Assembly (NCBI GenBank): GCA_017301995.1
Contig: JAFLEH010000010.1
Span: 62,001 to 126,000, forward strand
From: Verrucomicrobiota bacterium
GTDB lineage: Bacteria; Verrucomicrobiota; Verrucomicrobiia; Verrucomicrobiales; Akkermansiaceae
Direction of reading: 5' to 3'
Length of the DNA stretch: 64,000 nt
The notes under the pieces are model-generated. The model did no database searches, was not told the DNA's origin, and saw only the letters and a list, made by a program, of their open reading frames with translations. This document shows positions 16,045-24,323 of this stretch, in pieces (the first letter of the stretch is position 1; each line of letters starts with the position of its first letter). A program made the position numbers and the translations under genes.

Positions 16045-16734
16045 ATGAACACCCGCCTCACCGAAATCGTCTTCATCCTCGACCGCTCCGGTTCCATGCA
16101 GTCCATGACCCAGGCCGCCATCGACGGATTCAACCACTTCCTCGCCGCCCAGCAGGCCACCGTGGACGATGCCGGCCAGTCTCTGGCCGCCACGTTCTCA
16201 TTGGTTCTCTTCGATCACAAATTCCTCGTTCCCCACAACCGGGTCCCCATCGCCTCCGTCCACCCTCTGACCGCGGAAACCTATCAACCCAGGGGCAACA
16301 CCGCGCTGCTCGACGCCATCGGCCGCGGCATCGACCACATCGGCTCCCGTCTCGCCCGCACTCCGGAACCCGAACGCCCCGGCAAAGTCATCTTCGCCAT
16401 CCTAACCGACGGCGAGGAAAACTCCTCCCGCCAATACACCATGGCGGACATCGCCAGCCGCATCGCCCACCAGACCGAAAAATACCAATGGGAGTTCCTC
16501 TTCCTCGGTGCCAATCAGGACGCCATCGCCACCGCCGCCCGGATCGGCATCGCCGCGCACCAGGCCGCCACCTTCGACGCCTCCCCCGAAGACCTCCGCC
16601 ACGCCAAAGACGCCCTATCCGACAAAGTCGCCTTCATGCGCCGCCTCTCCGCCCACTGCACCCTCGACGAATCCGAATCCGCAACCCTCCGGGAATCCAT
16701 GTCCGCCACCCTCGATAAAAAGAGGGGAAAGTGA
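16045..16734 (+). CDS. VWA-domain (von Willebrand factor type A) protein
   Basis: The 229-residue product starts at the ATG at 16045, just before TEIVFILDRSGSM, whose DxSxS (D-R-S-G-S) forms the metal-ion-dependent adhesion site. Further MIDAS-like elements are the threonine-bearing NTALLDAIG loop and the ILTDGEENSS segment. No signal peptide or membrane helix, so it is cytoplasmic. Such stand-alone VWA proteins often work with AAA ATPases or in stress and defence modules; none is next to it here. Confidence 0.8.
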   Translation: MNTRLTEIVFILDRSGSMQSMTQAAIDGFNHFLAAQQATVDDAGQSLAATFSLVLFDHKFLVPHNRVPIASVHPLTAETYQPRGNTALLDAIGRGIDHIGSRLARTPEPERPGKVIFAILTDGEENSSRQYTMADIASRIAHQTEKYQWEFLFLGANQDAIATAARIGIAAHQAATFDASPEDLRHAKDALSDKVAFMRRLSAHCTLDESESATLRESMSATLDKKRGK

Positions 16735-16736
16735 GG

Positions 16737-16762
16737 CATTGGGCATTGGTCATTGGATAACC
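16737..16762. repeat. Short dispersed intergenic repeat
   Basis: GCATTGGGCATTGGTCATTGG with ATTGGNCATTGG tandem units lies just after the VWA stop codon. It is a simple dispersed repeat of the kind found between genes. Confidence 0.45.
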
Positions 16763-16782
16763 GATCCCCCTCAAAACTTGCC

Positions 16783-17082
16783 ATGACCCGCCGCGACATC
16801 ATCAAATCCCTGACTGCGCTGTTACGCTTCCGAACCACAACCGCCGGACAAATCCCGGAAACGCCGATCCCAAGCCCGCCCACAGTTCCGTCACCACCGC
16901 CTCCACCGATAACAACAGTCCCCGATTCATCCGTCGCCTGCGAACCCTTTTCCGAACTTTCCCTTTGGCTCCGCGAATGGATGGAACTTCCCATTCCCCC
17001 ATCACCGAACACCTTCGCCCGCTCCGGTAAAAAGATCCGCACCCGCACTTTTTCCTTGCGGTTTGTCCATCCGAACACCTAA
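16783..17082 (+). CDS. Doubtful small ORF, proline-rich
   Basis: The 99-residue frame starts MTRRDIIKSLTALLRF and has a proline-rich middle (PSPPTVPSPPPPP) and a basic end. The N-terminus could be a short twin-arginine-like or amphipathic segment. The frame on the other strand is also open, and no family is recognised, so this may be non-coding. The 16735-17172 gap otherwise shows only the ATTGG repeat. Confidence 0.25.
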   Translation: MTRRDIIKSLTALLRFRTTTAGQIPETPIPSPPTVPSPPPPPITTVPDSSVACEPFSELSLWLREWMELPIPPSPNTFARSGKKIRTRTFSLRFVHPNT

Positions 17083-17172
17083 CATTCATCGGTCAGGGGC
17101 GCATCGGCCAGGCCTCTCCCCATCCTCCTGCTCCGCCCGTGACAAGTCATTCCCCAAACACCCCCGCAACTT

Positions 17173-17640
17173 ATGTCCGCCATCGCTCTGTTTGAAGAAA
17201 AACAAGTCCGCCGCGCCTGGAATACCGAAGAAAACCGCTGGTATTTCTCCATCGACGATGTGGTCGTCGCATTGACCGGAACGGCAAATGTCAAAGACTA
17301 TGTCAAGAAACTGCGCAAGCGCGACCCTGATCTGGATTCCTACTGGGGGACAAATTGTCCCCCGGTTGAGATGATCGCAGCCGATGGCAAACGCCGGAAA
17401 ATCAAGGCGGCCCACACCGAGGCACTTCTTCGCATCATCCAGTCCATCCCATCCCCCAAAGCCGAACCCTTCAAACGCTGGCTTGCAAAAACCGGCTACC
17501 AGCGCCTGGAGGAAATCGAAAATCCCGAACTCGCCGCCAGCCGCATGAGGGCCATCTACGAGCAAAAGGGATATTCCGAGGAGTGGATCGAAAAACGCCT
17601 GCGCGGCATCGCATCCCAGATCATTCCGCCGATGCAAACT
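17173..17640 (+). pseudogene. BRO-N/antirepressor-type gene with lost 3' end
   Basis: Residues 1-152 read as a BRO-family prophage-type protein: ALFEEKQVRRAWNTEENRWYFSIDDVVVALT at the start, then RKIKAAHTEALLRIIQSIP and ELAASRMRAIYEQKGYSEEWIEKRLRGIA. Relatives continue with a further helical region, but here similarity stops near 17630. The frame remains open to 18666 only because it runs antisense through two minus-strand genes and the mini-CRISPR. The 3' end was therefore probably replaced when the toxin-antitoxin/CRISPR island was joined. Overlaps the UPF0175 3' end by about 20 bp. Confidence 0.6.
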
Positions 17641-17884
17641 CCCGCGCTAATTCCTCCTCCGAAAACGGCCGCTCGATCTTCCGCTCCGCCAGCCACGACT
17701 CGAAGTCCCTACGCGTCGTCTCCGCCAGTTCCACCGCCTTCCCCAGCGACAGAAAACCCCGCGCGTAAAACGCCAGTGCCAGCTCTTTCTTCGCCTCATA
17801 GCGCACATCCCCGCAAGCGAGGCGGGCTGCGGCCAGTGCTTTATCGGAAATGTCCAGCGTCAGGGTCACGGGGAGAAGATACAT
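17621..17884 (-). CDS. UPF0175 family small protein (putative antitoxin)
   Basis: The 87-residue protein from the ATG at 17884 matches UPF0175: a short strand-rich N-terminus (LLPVTLTLDISDKALAAAR), then KKELALAFYARGFLSLGKAVELAETTRRDFESWLAERKI and an acidic PFSEEELAREF end. The central part is a helix-turn-helix, so it probably binds DNA. UPF0175 genes typically pair with DUF3368 PIN genes as toxin-antitoxin systems. Here the partner lies upstream on the same strand but is separated by 158 bp containing the degenerate mini-CRISPR. GAGGG six bases before the ATG is a plausible ribosome-binding site. Confidence 0.8.
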   Translation of the reverse strand: MYLLPVTLTLDISDKALAAARLACGDVRYEAKKELALAFYARGFLSLGKAVELAETTRRDFESWLAERKIERPFSEEELAREFASAE

Positions 17885-17908
17885 TATTTCCCTCGCGCCG
17901 CAAGCCCT

Positions 17909-18013
17909 GTTTCAATGAGACCGCGCCCCGGAAATCCGGGGCGCGGAATAATGGATGGAGCGACTATTCTTCTCCTTCCAAACTCAGCTTCAATGTGGCC
18001 CGGCGCGGGAATT
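17909..18013 (-). CRISPR. Degenerate one-spacer mini-CRISPR (candidate crRNA-like regulator)
   Basis: Read on the minus strand, a shortened repeat (18013-17987) ends in CATTGAAGC, identical to the main-array repeat end. It keeps a small hairpin CCCG-CGC-CGGG whose distance to the repeat end is 12 nt, as in the main repeats. A 36-nt spacer follows (17986-17951), then a second repeat (17950-17909) starting TATTCCGCGCC and ending GGCGCGGTCTCATTGAAAC. In that repeat the 6-nt loop of the array repeat is replaced by CCGGATTTCCGG, so the stem is 4 bp longer. From its first base the spacer matches 18 of 23 positions at 18603-18581. The element sits between the PIN and UPF0175 genes, same orientation. 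It resembles CreA/CreR-type regulatory RNAs of other type I systems; a dead array fragment is the alternative. Confidence 0.8.
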
Positions 18014-18042
18014 GGAATGCTCAAGCCGGGAAAGTGGAATCC

Positions 18043-18540
18043 TCAAAGGGACTCACCGAGTGCGGCGAGATATTGCCCTACCAGTTTATCGGAATAATAA
18101 ATGCCATTCCGACGAATCGCCGTCAGCAGCGGGCGCACTGCGGCAATGTGCCCCTCCCGTTTGCTTTTGGCGAGTATGTGAAGCGTGCCGAAAAAGCCGA
18201 TTCCCAAACGCTCCGCCTCTTTTCTGGCCGTAAAATCGTCAATGATCGCCTGTGCGCCGGACACCCGGGCCCATTCAAGGCATTCGGATTCACCAGCCCC
18301 GAGTTTCTTCCTCAAACTCCGAAGGGTTGTGGAATCCCGCGTTTCCACCGTTACCAGCCATGTGCCCGTGAGTATTTCCGCCTGAGCGGACCGCGCCTCC
18401 GTCCAACCCGCGCCTTGCTCGACAATCTCCGTGTGGACGGCACGAGGAACTGCCACCCTTCCGCAGCATTTGTGCAGCAGGTCAAGGTGATGAATACCCG
18501 AGAGAGCGATCAGCGGCGAAGTGTCAATGGAGTGGATCAC
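18043..18540 (-). CDS. DUF3368-type PIN-domain protein (putative toxin nuclease)
   Basis: The protein contains SIDTSPLIALSG near the start, LGAGESECLEWARV in the middle and AIIDDFTARKEAERLG followed by GTLHILAKSKREGHI. These supply the acidic residues of a PIN-fold RNase and match DUF3368, the usual partner of UPF0175. I chose GTG 18540 (165 residues) because a GAGAGAGA stretch lies about 9 bases upstream and the family begins just before DTSPLI; GTG 18591 would add 17 residues. The gene is divergent from csb1. The mini-CRISPR spacer matches 18581-18603, 41-63 bp upstream of this start or across the alternative start. Confidence 0.8.
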   Translation of the reverse strand: MIHSIDTSPLIALSGIHHLDLLHKCCGRVAVPRAVHTEIVEQGAGWTEARSAQAEILTGTWLVTVETRDSTTLRSLRKKLGAGESECLEWARVSGAQAIIDDFTARKEAERLGIGFFGTLHILAKSKREGHIAAVRPLLTAIRRNGIYYSDKLVGQYLAALGESL

Positions 18541-18569
18541 GGGCGGAATCTCTCTCGCAATCGCATCCG

Positions 18570-18603
18570 TGTCAACATTCCTATTTTTCACTTTTCATAC
18601 TCA
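18570..18603 (+). promoter_or_regulatory. Candidate cas promoter with target site of the mini-CRISPR guide
   Basis: Between the PIN start and csb1 the plus strand has a -10-like CATACT (18596-18601) and a weak -35-like TCAACA (18572-18577) 18 bp upstream. Positions 18603 down to 18581 on the minus strand match guide positions 1-23 except 6, 9, 12, 14 and 18; mismatches 9, 12 and 18 would be G-T wobbles. The match begins exactly at guide position 1, and the three bases 5' of the protospacer are GTG. A bound effector would cover the -10 box. Promoter assignment is tentative. Confidence 0.55.
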
Positions 18604-18662
18604 CACAATTGCATTAAGTTTCGCCCGTCAGGGATTCCACAAAACACACCACCAACCAAACC

Positions 18663-19832
18663 ATGAACTATAACGAACTGCACCAAGCCGTCCAATCCGC
18701 CGCCGGTCTCCGGCTCCGTCTACGCCTCCAACCCATGTATGGCGCCGGAGAAATTGTGTTTCCCTCAACCTATTCGGGCGGAGGCTATCTCATCTCGGAC
18801 CGCCGCATTCCCGGCTACGACCAAGCCGTCAAATGCGCCATCCTCGATAGCGTCCAAAGCCAGGCCAACCGCATGGAAGACGCGCTCGCCGAGGACATTC
18901 GCAACGGTAATATCCATCTGCCCCACGCGGTGACGGATTTCAGCGAAGTGCCAGACCTTCAAAAGCCCGTTGGACGGATCACCTCCCTCGAAACACCGCA
19001 CCGCATCTTCGATGCGATCATCCGCGATTCCGAACTCAACGGTCAACGGTTCCCCTACACCGATGCTGGCAAAGCCGTGGTCGCCGCCAACGGCAAAAAC
19101 GCCACCGCGCTGTTCCAATACGACCCCACCAGCCTGCTTTTCGGAAGCTGGGACTCCACCGGAGTTAGCGGCGGACTTGGCGAGAAATACACGCGCTGCG
19201 TGGTTAGCGAATTGGTCGCGGTGAACTGCGAAAAAGCAGCTCGGGGAGCGGCCCGCGTGGATCCGCTGAATGCATCCAAGGGTGCCATGGTTGTTCGGGA
19301 CACAAATAATCCACAGGAATGGAAGCTGGCGGAGAACAATAGAGTTAGAGGTGCTATTGAACCATCCAAAATCAACCACGGCAACATCCCTCCGGCCATC
19401 AACGAGGTAGGCGGAATCACCTGCGACTACATCACTCAGTCCACAACCGTCTCCTTCCCGGCACTGCGCCAACTCCGCTTCCCTGTAGAAGGAAAGATGG
19501 ACACTGATGCCAAAGCCCATGCCGTGCTGGCCGCCATCGCCCTCCACGCGGCCGCCTTGAATGTGGCACGCGGCTGGCATTTGCGCTCACGCTGCGATCT
19601 GGTTCTGGATGACAACCAAGCCATCGAGTGGGAAATCCTAGGCAATGCACCCACCAAGCAGGCTCTTGCGGCGGACGCGACTCGCGAGCTGCTGAAGGAA
19701 GCCATTGCCAAAGCAAAGGAAGCGGGCCTGCCTTGGGAGTCCCAGCCCCTCATGCTGAAGCCCTCGAAATCACTCGCGGATTTGGTGCGCAAATCCCAAC
19801 AACTCCAGCGCGAGTCCGAAACCACCGATTGA
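18663..19832 (+). CDS. csb1: Csb1 (Cas7 backbone subunit of type I-G effector)
   Basis: The 389-residue protein matches the GSU0053/Csb1 family, the Cas7-type subunit that polymerises along the crRNA in type I-G (formerly I-U) complexes. Visible hallmarks are the N-terminal LRLRLRLQPMYGAGEIVFPSTYSGGGYL, the early QSQANRMEDAL, and LLFGSWDSTGVSGGLGEKYTRCVVSELVAVN in the middle. Length is normal. It is the first gene of the cas operon, 122 bp from the divergent PIN gene, and is separated from csb2 by 3 bp. Its promoter region holds the mini-CRISPR target site, so it may be autoregulated. Confidence 0.9.
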   Translation: MNYNELHQAVQSAAGLRLRLRLQPMYGAGEIVFPSTYSGGGYLISDRRIPGYDQAVKCAILDSVQSQANRMEDALAEDIRNGNIHLPHAVTDFSEVPDLQKPVGRITSLETPHRIFDAIIRDSELNGQRFPYTDAGKAVVAANGKNATALFQYDPTSLLFGSWDSTGVSGGLGEKYTRCVVSELVAVNCEKAARGAARVDPLNASKGAMVVRDTNNPQEWKLAENNRVRGAIEPSKINHGNIPPAINEVGGITCDYITQSTTVSFPALRQLRFPVEGKMDTDAKAHAVLAAIALHAAALNVARGWHLRSRCDLVLDDNQAIEWEILGNAPTKQALAADATRELLKEAIAKAKEAGLPWESQPLMLKPSKSLADLVRKSQQLQRESETTD

Positions 19833-19835
19833 GCC

Positions 19836-21407
19836 ATGCCACTCATCATCTCCCTGCGTTTCCCCACGGAACGCTATGTGGCGGCGTCCATGACACGTCG
19901 CGATGAGGTGGAATGGCCGCCCCATCCCGCGCGCCTCATGCTCGGCTTGCTGGCCGCTCATCATCTCGGTTCTGTTTTGACCGAAGAACGCGCCGCATTG
20001 CAGTGGCTTTGCGAGCAGGATCCGCCCGTCATGCTCCTGCCTCCAGCCGAGCATTGTGTGAAACAATACATGAAGGGTGTCTTCGTGCCGCAAAATCCCA
20101 GCGAAGCGAAAGACATCAAACACCCTCGCAAAGAGCGGTCGTTTCCCTCCGTCATCCTGCCCGGCGGCCAAGCGTCTATCATTTTCCACTGGCCCGCCGC
20201 CGCCCCCGACGATGCCACCCGAGCCGCGCTCGCATCACTCGTCGGAAAATTGGTGCGCCTCGGCCATTCCAGTTCGTTGGTCATGGGCGCGCTGGCCGAT
20301 GAAATCCCCGATGGAGAATGGCAGGAACTCATTCCACTCGCCAATGACGATCCAGCCGCGACCGACCACCGACTGCGCGTGCCGTGGCCGGGATTGTTGG
20401 ATTCCGCCGAACGCGCCTTCGACGCCAACGGCCGTGAGGCGGAACTCGCCGCAGCCTTCGCCCGGCGTGACAATGCCACAAGACCGCTCACCAAGTTCGA
20501 GGCCTCGCCAAGGGGCCGTTACGATGCCCGCCATGTCACCTGTGGCTATGCCGCGAGAAGATCCACTCCCGCCCAACCCGGACCGTGGGAGAGCGGACTG
20601 TGCATTCTCACCCGCACCGGAGGCGACAGGCTGGGCCTGGACGCCACTTGGCAAGTCACCTCCGTCCTTCACCGCACCATCCTGGATCGTTGGTTGCGGC
20701 ACCCGGAATTCGGTCCGGTTCCTGCTTGGATCAGCGGCCACCAGCCTGGCAATGGCGCGGAAGCCACCGGCCCCGCGTTTCACAACCACCTCGCCATGTT
20801 TCCGCTGGCTTTTGTTGATTCAAAACACGCCACCGGCAATTTGTTGGGCTTGGGGATCGCCATACCACGCCCGGAAACCATCGGCCTTGATAAGTCCGTG
20901 ATCCGTCAGCAATGGCGGCAGCTTCTCGGTTGTCTGTTGGAAAACGGCAAGCTGAGTCTAATCCCGGACGATCACGCATGGACGCTCGAACTCGGACTAA
21001 GCGACGCCGACGAACGCCGCGAAGCCTTGCAGCCATCGCGCTGGAACGCTCCGGCTACCCAATGGCAATCCATCACCCCCATCATTCTCGACCGCCATCC
21101 CAAGCCGTCGCTAAAGAAAGATCCCGAAGCATGGGCGGAGAGTTGTATGGAAATCATCACCCAAGCCTGCCTGCGCCTTGGATTGCCCGCACCCATATCC
21201 GTCAAGCCGTCGTTGTTTTCCACGACCAATGGCGCGCCACCCGCGCCGGCTTTCGTGGCGCCCACGCCTCGACCGGGGCGTCCCGCCCGGTTCCATATTC
21301 ACGCCAGCATCACCTTCGCCGAACCCGTTGCCGGACCGCTGCTGATCGGCGCAGGCCGTTTCCGCGGCTACGGATTGATGAAACCTTCACCCAACAAGTT
21401 GTCATGA
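19836..21407 (+). CDS. csb2: Csb2 (Cas5-Cas6 fusion of type I-G)
   Basis: The 523-residue product matches the GSU0054/Csb2 family. The N-terminal part begins MPLIISLRFPTERYVAASM and has VEWPPHPARLMLGLLAAHH, the Cas5-like signature. The C-terminus ends with a glycine-rich RRM loop (PLLIGAGRFRGYGLMKP) of the Cas6 type. In type I-G this protein both binds the crRNA 5' handle and cleaves the precursor. Candidate catalytic histidines lie in the C-terminal half (for example RFHIHASI). Its stop overlaps the cas3 start as ATGA (21404-21407). Confidence 0.9.
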   Translation: MPLIISLRFPTERYVAASMTRRDEVEWPPHPARLMLGLLAAHHLGSVLTEERAALQWLCEQDPPVMLLPPAEHCVKQYMKGVFVPQNPSEAKDIKHPRKERSFPSVILPGGQASIIFHWPAAAPDDATRAALASLVGKLVRLGHSSSLVMGALADEIPDGEWQELIPLANDDPAATDHRLRVPWPGLLDSAERAFDANGREAELAAAFARRDNATRPLTKFEASPRGRYDARHVTCGYAARRSTPAQPGPWESGLCILTRTGGDRLGLDATWQVTSVLHRTILDRWLRHPEFGPVPAWISGHQPGNGAEATGPAFHNHLAMFPLAFVDSKHATGNLLGLGIAIPRPETIGLDKSVIRQQWRQLLGCLLENGKLSLIPDDHAWTLELGLSDADERREALQPSRWNAPATQWQSITPIILDRHPKPSLKKDPEAWAESCMEIITQACLRLGLPAPISVKPSLFSTTNGAPPAPAFVAPTPRPGRPARFHIHASITFAEPVAGPLLIGAGRFRGYGLMKPSPNKLS

Positions 21408-24310
21408 GTCTCCCAAGCTTCGAGCAATACTTCCGCGCCATCTGGGGATATGATCCGTTCCCATGGCAGATTCGCCTCGCGAGGCTGCTGGAAAATGGCG
21501 AATGGCCGCAATGGATCACACTTCCCACCGGAACCGGCAAAACCACGGCTCTGGACATCGCGATCTATGCCTTGGCCAGCCAAGCCCACCTTCCCGGCAA
21601 TGAACGGAAGGCACCCGTCCGCATCGTGTTTGCCGTGAATCGGCGCATCGTGGTGGACGAGGCGTTTAACCGCGCCAAACACATCGCGGAGAGGCTGGCA
21701 ACCTGCGGCGACGATCCAGTGCTCAAACCCGTTGCCGATTCCCTCCGTCTGCTCGCGGGCGAAGGCGCGCCGCCGTTGGAAGCCTATCCGTTACGCGGAG
21801 CCACCTACACCGACCACGCCTGGACCCGCTCCGCCATCCAACCGCTCGTCATCACCACCACATTGGACCAGCTTGGTTCGCGACTGCTTTTCCGGGGTTA
21901 TGGTTGCAGCGTAGGCGCACGCCCGATGCACGCGGCGTTGCTTACACAAGATTCGCTTTTATTGTTAGACGAAGCCCACACCTCTCAAGCGTTTTCGGAA
22001 ACCCTCTCCGGCGTCGCCCGATGGCGCGGCGAGGCCAACGAACCTCTCACGCTGCCCTTTGCCGCCGTCCAACTCACCGCCACGCCACCTGCGGATGCCA
22101 CCGCTCCCTTTTCACTCAATGATTTGGACCGCGCCGACCGGATCATCGCCGCCCGCCTCGCTGCCAGCAAACCCACCACGCTGGTCCCGGTGGCCGATGC
22201 CAATGCCAAGGAACGCCACAAGAAACTTGCCTTCCAATGCGAGACGATCATCCGCGAACTGGCGGAACCCGATCATTTCCGCCGCATCCTCATCGTGGTA
22301 AACCGCGTGGCCACCGCCAACCAAATCCGTGAGGAACTTGCCAAAAAGGGCCAGAGCCATGGCTATCAAGTGGAATTGCTCACCGGTGGCCTTCGTCCGC
22401 TGGATCGCGATGCTTTGATTGAACGCATCGTATCAAACCACCAACTCCAAAGCCGCGATCCCGCGCCCGATGTTCCCAAATTGATACTCGTCGCCACGCA
22501 GTGCGTGGAAGTCGGCGCGGATTTCGATTTCGACGCCCTCATCACCGAGTTGTGTCCGCTCGACTCCCTTCGGCAGCGATTCGGCCGGCTCAACCGCTAC
22601 GGTCGATCCCTCGCCACGCCCGCCTGGATTCTGGCGCCTGGCGAAGCCCTCGAAAGTGGCGATGCAAAGAACCCCGACCCGCTTTATGGAACCTGCCTGC
22701 CCGCCGTGTGGAACTGGCTGCAACAACATCAAGATGGTCTCGATCTCGGCCTGGCCGCTTATGACACCATCAAACCAACCGGTGGCGAACTTGCGGCCAT
22801 GCTCGCCCCCGCGCCCTCCGCTCCCATTCTGCTCCCGGCCCATCTCGATCTCCTCTGCCAAACTTCTCCCGCCCCTCACCACGAACCGGAACCCGCCCTC
22901 TACATCCACGGCCCGCAACGGGACTTCCCCACCGTGAGCGTCGTCTTGCGGGCGGGCCTCCAAGATCCTGCCACCCTACTCTCCATCATCGAAGCCATTC
23001 CACCGCTCTCGACCGAGGCCGCCACCGTTCAACTCGTTCACGCGCGCCGATGGCTGTTAGGTGACGACAAATCCACCGATTGCGACGCTCCTGCGGTAGT
23101 CACGGATGAGAATGACACCAAACAGAAAGGGAGCATGCCCACTGCCATCCGCTATGCCGATGGCAAAGCAACCCCGCTAGCCGATCCAAACGATCTCCGC
23201 TCCGGCGATGTGCTGGTTCTTCCCGTGGCGACTCCCGGCCTTACGCTGCTGGTCCCCGGTTTGCCTAAAACCAACGATGCCCTCGACCAAGCGGAGTCCG
23301 CCCACTTGCTCGCCCGCGACAAAGTGCTGCTGGCGCTATCGGAAACTCGACTGACAACCATCCGCGAAAGTCTTCCAACGCCTGTCCAGGAAGAATGGGA
23401 TAGATTGTTCGCTCCCCTCCGCGAGGCCGAACAAGCACGCACGAGCCAGGGCGATCCGAAACCCTTCTGCAAAGCCGAGTGGCGCCGCGTCCTGGAACCG
23501 TTGATCCGGTTGCTCGCCGCCAACCTCCCCAACGAAATCTGGACATGGGCCGTCAAAGCCAACGGTAAATGCGAATGGCAGATCGAACAACATCCCGCCG
23601 GTGGTATCATCGCCCGCAACCCGGCGCGCGTCGGCCATACCAAGTGGCCGATGGAGCCCGATGAAATCGGCCATCAAGGCAACACCGGAGACGGCACCGT
23701 TCTTCTATCCGATCATCAGGCCGGAGTGGAGGGACGTGTTGCCGCCACGGCTGCCAAACTCGGACTTTCTGCCGATGTTCTATCAGCCTTGATCTTCGCC
23801 GCCCGCTATCACGACATCGGCAAAGCCGATCCCCGATTTCAAGCCTGGCTCAATGGCTGTAGCGTTTGGGAAACAACAGGTAAGCAACTCGTGGCAAAAA
23901 GCACCTATCCACCCAGCCTGATTCCACACTACCGGCAACGCTCGGAAACACCGGACGGTTTCCGTCACGAACTGCTCAGCACCCTGATCGTGGCAGCTTC
24001 CACCCTTGCCGCCAACCACCCGGAACGCGACCTCTTGCTGCATTTGATCGCCAGCCACCACGGTTACTGCCGCGCCTGTGCGCCGGTCGCGCTGGATGCC
24101 AATCCTGAATCTTTCGCTCCAACCGTAGAGGGCGAAACCATCCACTACACCGGCAGCACCGCACCCTTGGCGAATTTCGCCGACGGCGTGCCCGAGCGTT
24201 TCTGGAAACTCACCCGCCGTTTCGGCTGGTGGGGCCTCGCCTACCTCGAAACCCTCCTGCGCATTGCCGACCAACGGGAAAGCGCGAATCCTTCAAATCC
24301 AACTTGCTAA
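21404..24310 (+). CDS. cas3: Cas3 helicase-nuclease, HD domain at the C-terminus
   Basis: The 968-residue protein starts at the ATG overlapping the csb2 stop; a longer upstream frame only shadows csb2. Helicase motifs: Walker A LPTGTGKTTAL (40-50), DEAH in LLLLDEAHTSQAF, a SAT-like LTATPP and motif VI QRFGRLNRYGR. The HD nuclease is C-terminal, with SDHQAG, ARYHDIGKADPRFQAWL, RHELLSTLIVA and IASHHGYCRA supplying the metal ligands. This helicase-then-HD order is characteristic of type I-G. It unwinds and degrades DNA after recruitment by the effector. All key motifs are intact. Confidence 0.93.
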   Translation: MSLPSFEQYFRAIWGYDPFPWQIRLARLLENGEWPQWITLPTGTGKTTALDIAIYALASQAHLPGNERKAPVRIVFAVNRRIVVDEAFNRAKHIAERLATCGDDPVLKPVADSLRLLAGEGAPPLEAYPLRGATYTDHAWTRSAIQPLVITTTLDQLGSRLLFRGYGCSVGARPMHAALLTQDSLLLLDEAHTSQAFSETLSGVARWRGEANEPLTLPFAAVQLTATPPADATAPFSLNDLDRADRIIAARLAASKPTTLVPVADANAKERHKKLAFQCETIIRELAEPDHFRRILIVVNRVATANQIREELAKKGQSHGYQVELLTGGLRPLDRDALIERIVSNHQLQSRDPAPDVPKLILVATQCVEVGADFDFDALITELCPLDSLRQRFGRLNRYGRSLATPAWILAPGEALESGDAKNPDPLYGTCLPAVWNWLQQHQDGLDLGLAAYDTIKPTGGELAAMLAPAPSAPILLPAHLDLLCQTSPAPHHEPEPALYIHGPQRDFPTVSVVLRAGLQDPATLLSIIEAIPPLSTEAATVQLVHARRWLLGDDKSTDCDAPAVVTDENDTKQKGSMPTAIRYADGKATPLADPNDLRSGDVLVLPVATPGLTLLVPGLPKTNDALDQAESAHLLARDKVLLALSETRLTTIRESLPTPVQEEWDRLFAPLREAEQARTSQGDPKPFCKAEWRRVLEPLIRLLAANLPNEIWTWAVKANGKCEWQIEQHPAGGIIARNPARVGHTKWPMEPDEIGHQGNTGDGTVLLSDHQAGVEGRVAATAAKLGLSADVLSALIFAARYHDIGKADPRFQAWLNGCSVWETTGKQLVAKSTYPPSLIPHYRQRSETPDGFRHELLSTLIVAASTLAANHPERDLLLHLIASHHGYCRACAPVALDANPESFAPTVEGETIHYTGSTAPLANFADGVPERFWKLTRRFGWWGLAYLETLLRIADQRESANPSNPTC

Positions 24311-24323
24311 CAGATTCTTTCCT

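Noticed and set aside
17873..17908. A second guide from sequence after the 3' repeat of the mini-CRISPR, overlapping the UPF0175 start
   Set aside because: No repeat follows it, and I found no target in the regions examined.
17909..18013. Reading the mini-CRISPR as a tracrRNA-type anti-repeat
   Set aside because: The system is type I-G with no Cas9 or Cas12; the two repeat units with a 36-nt spacer and intact handle fit a crRNA-like element better.
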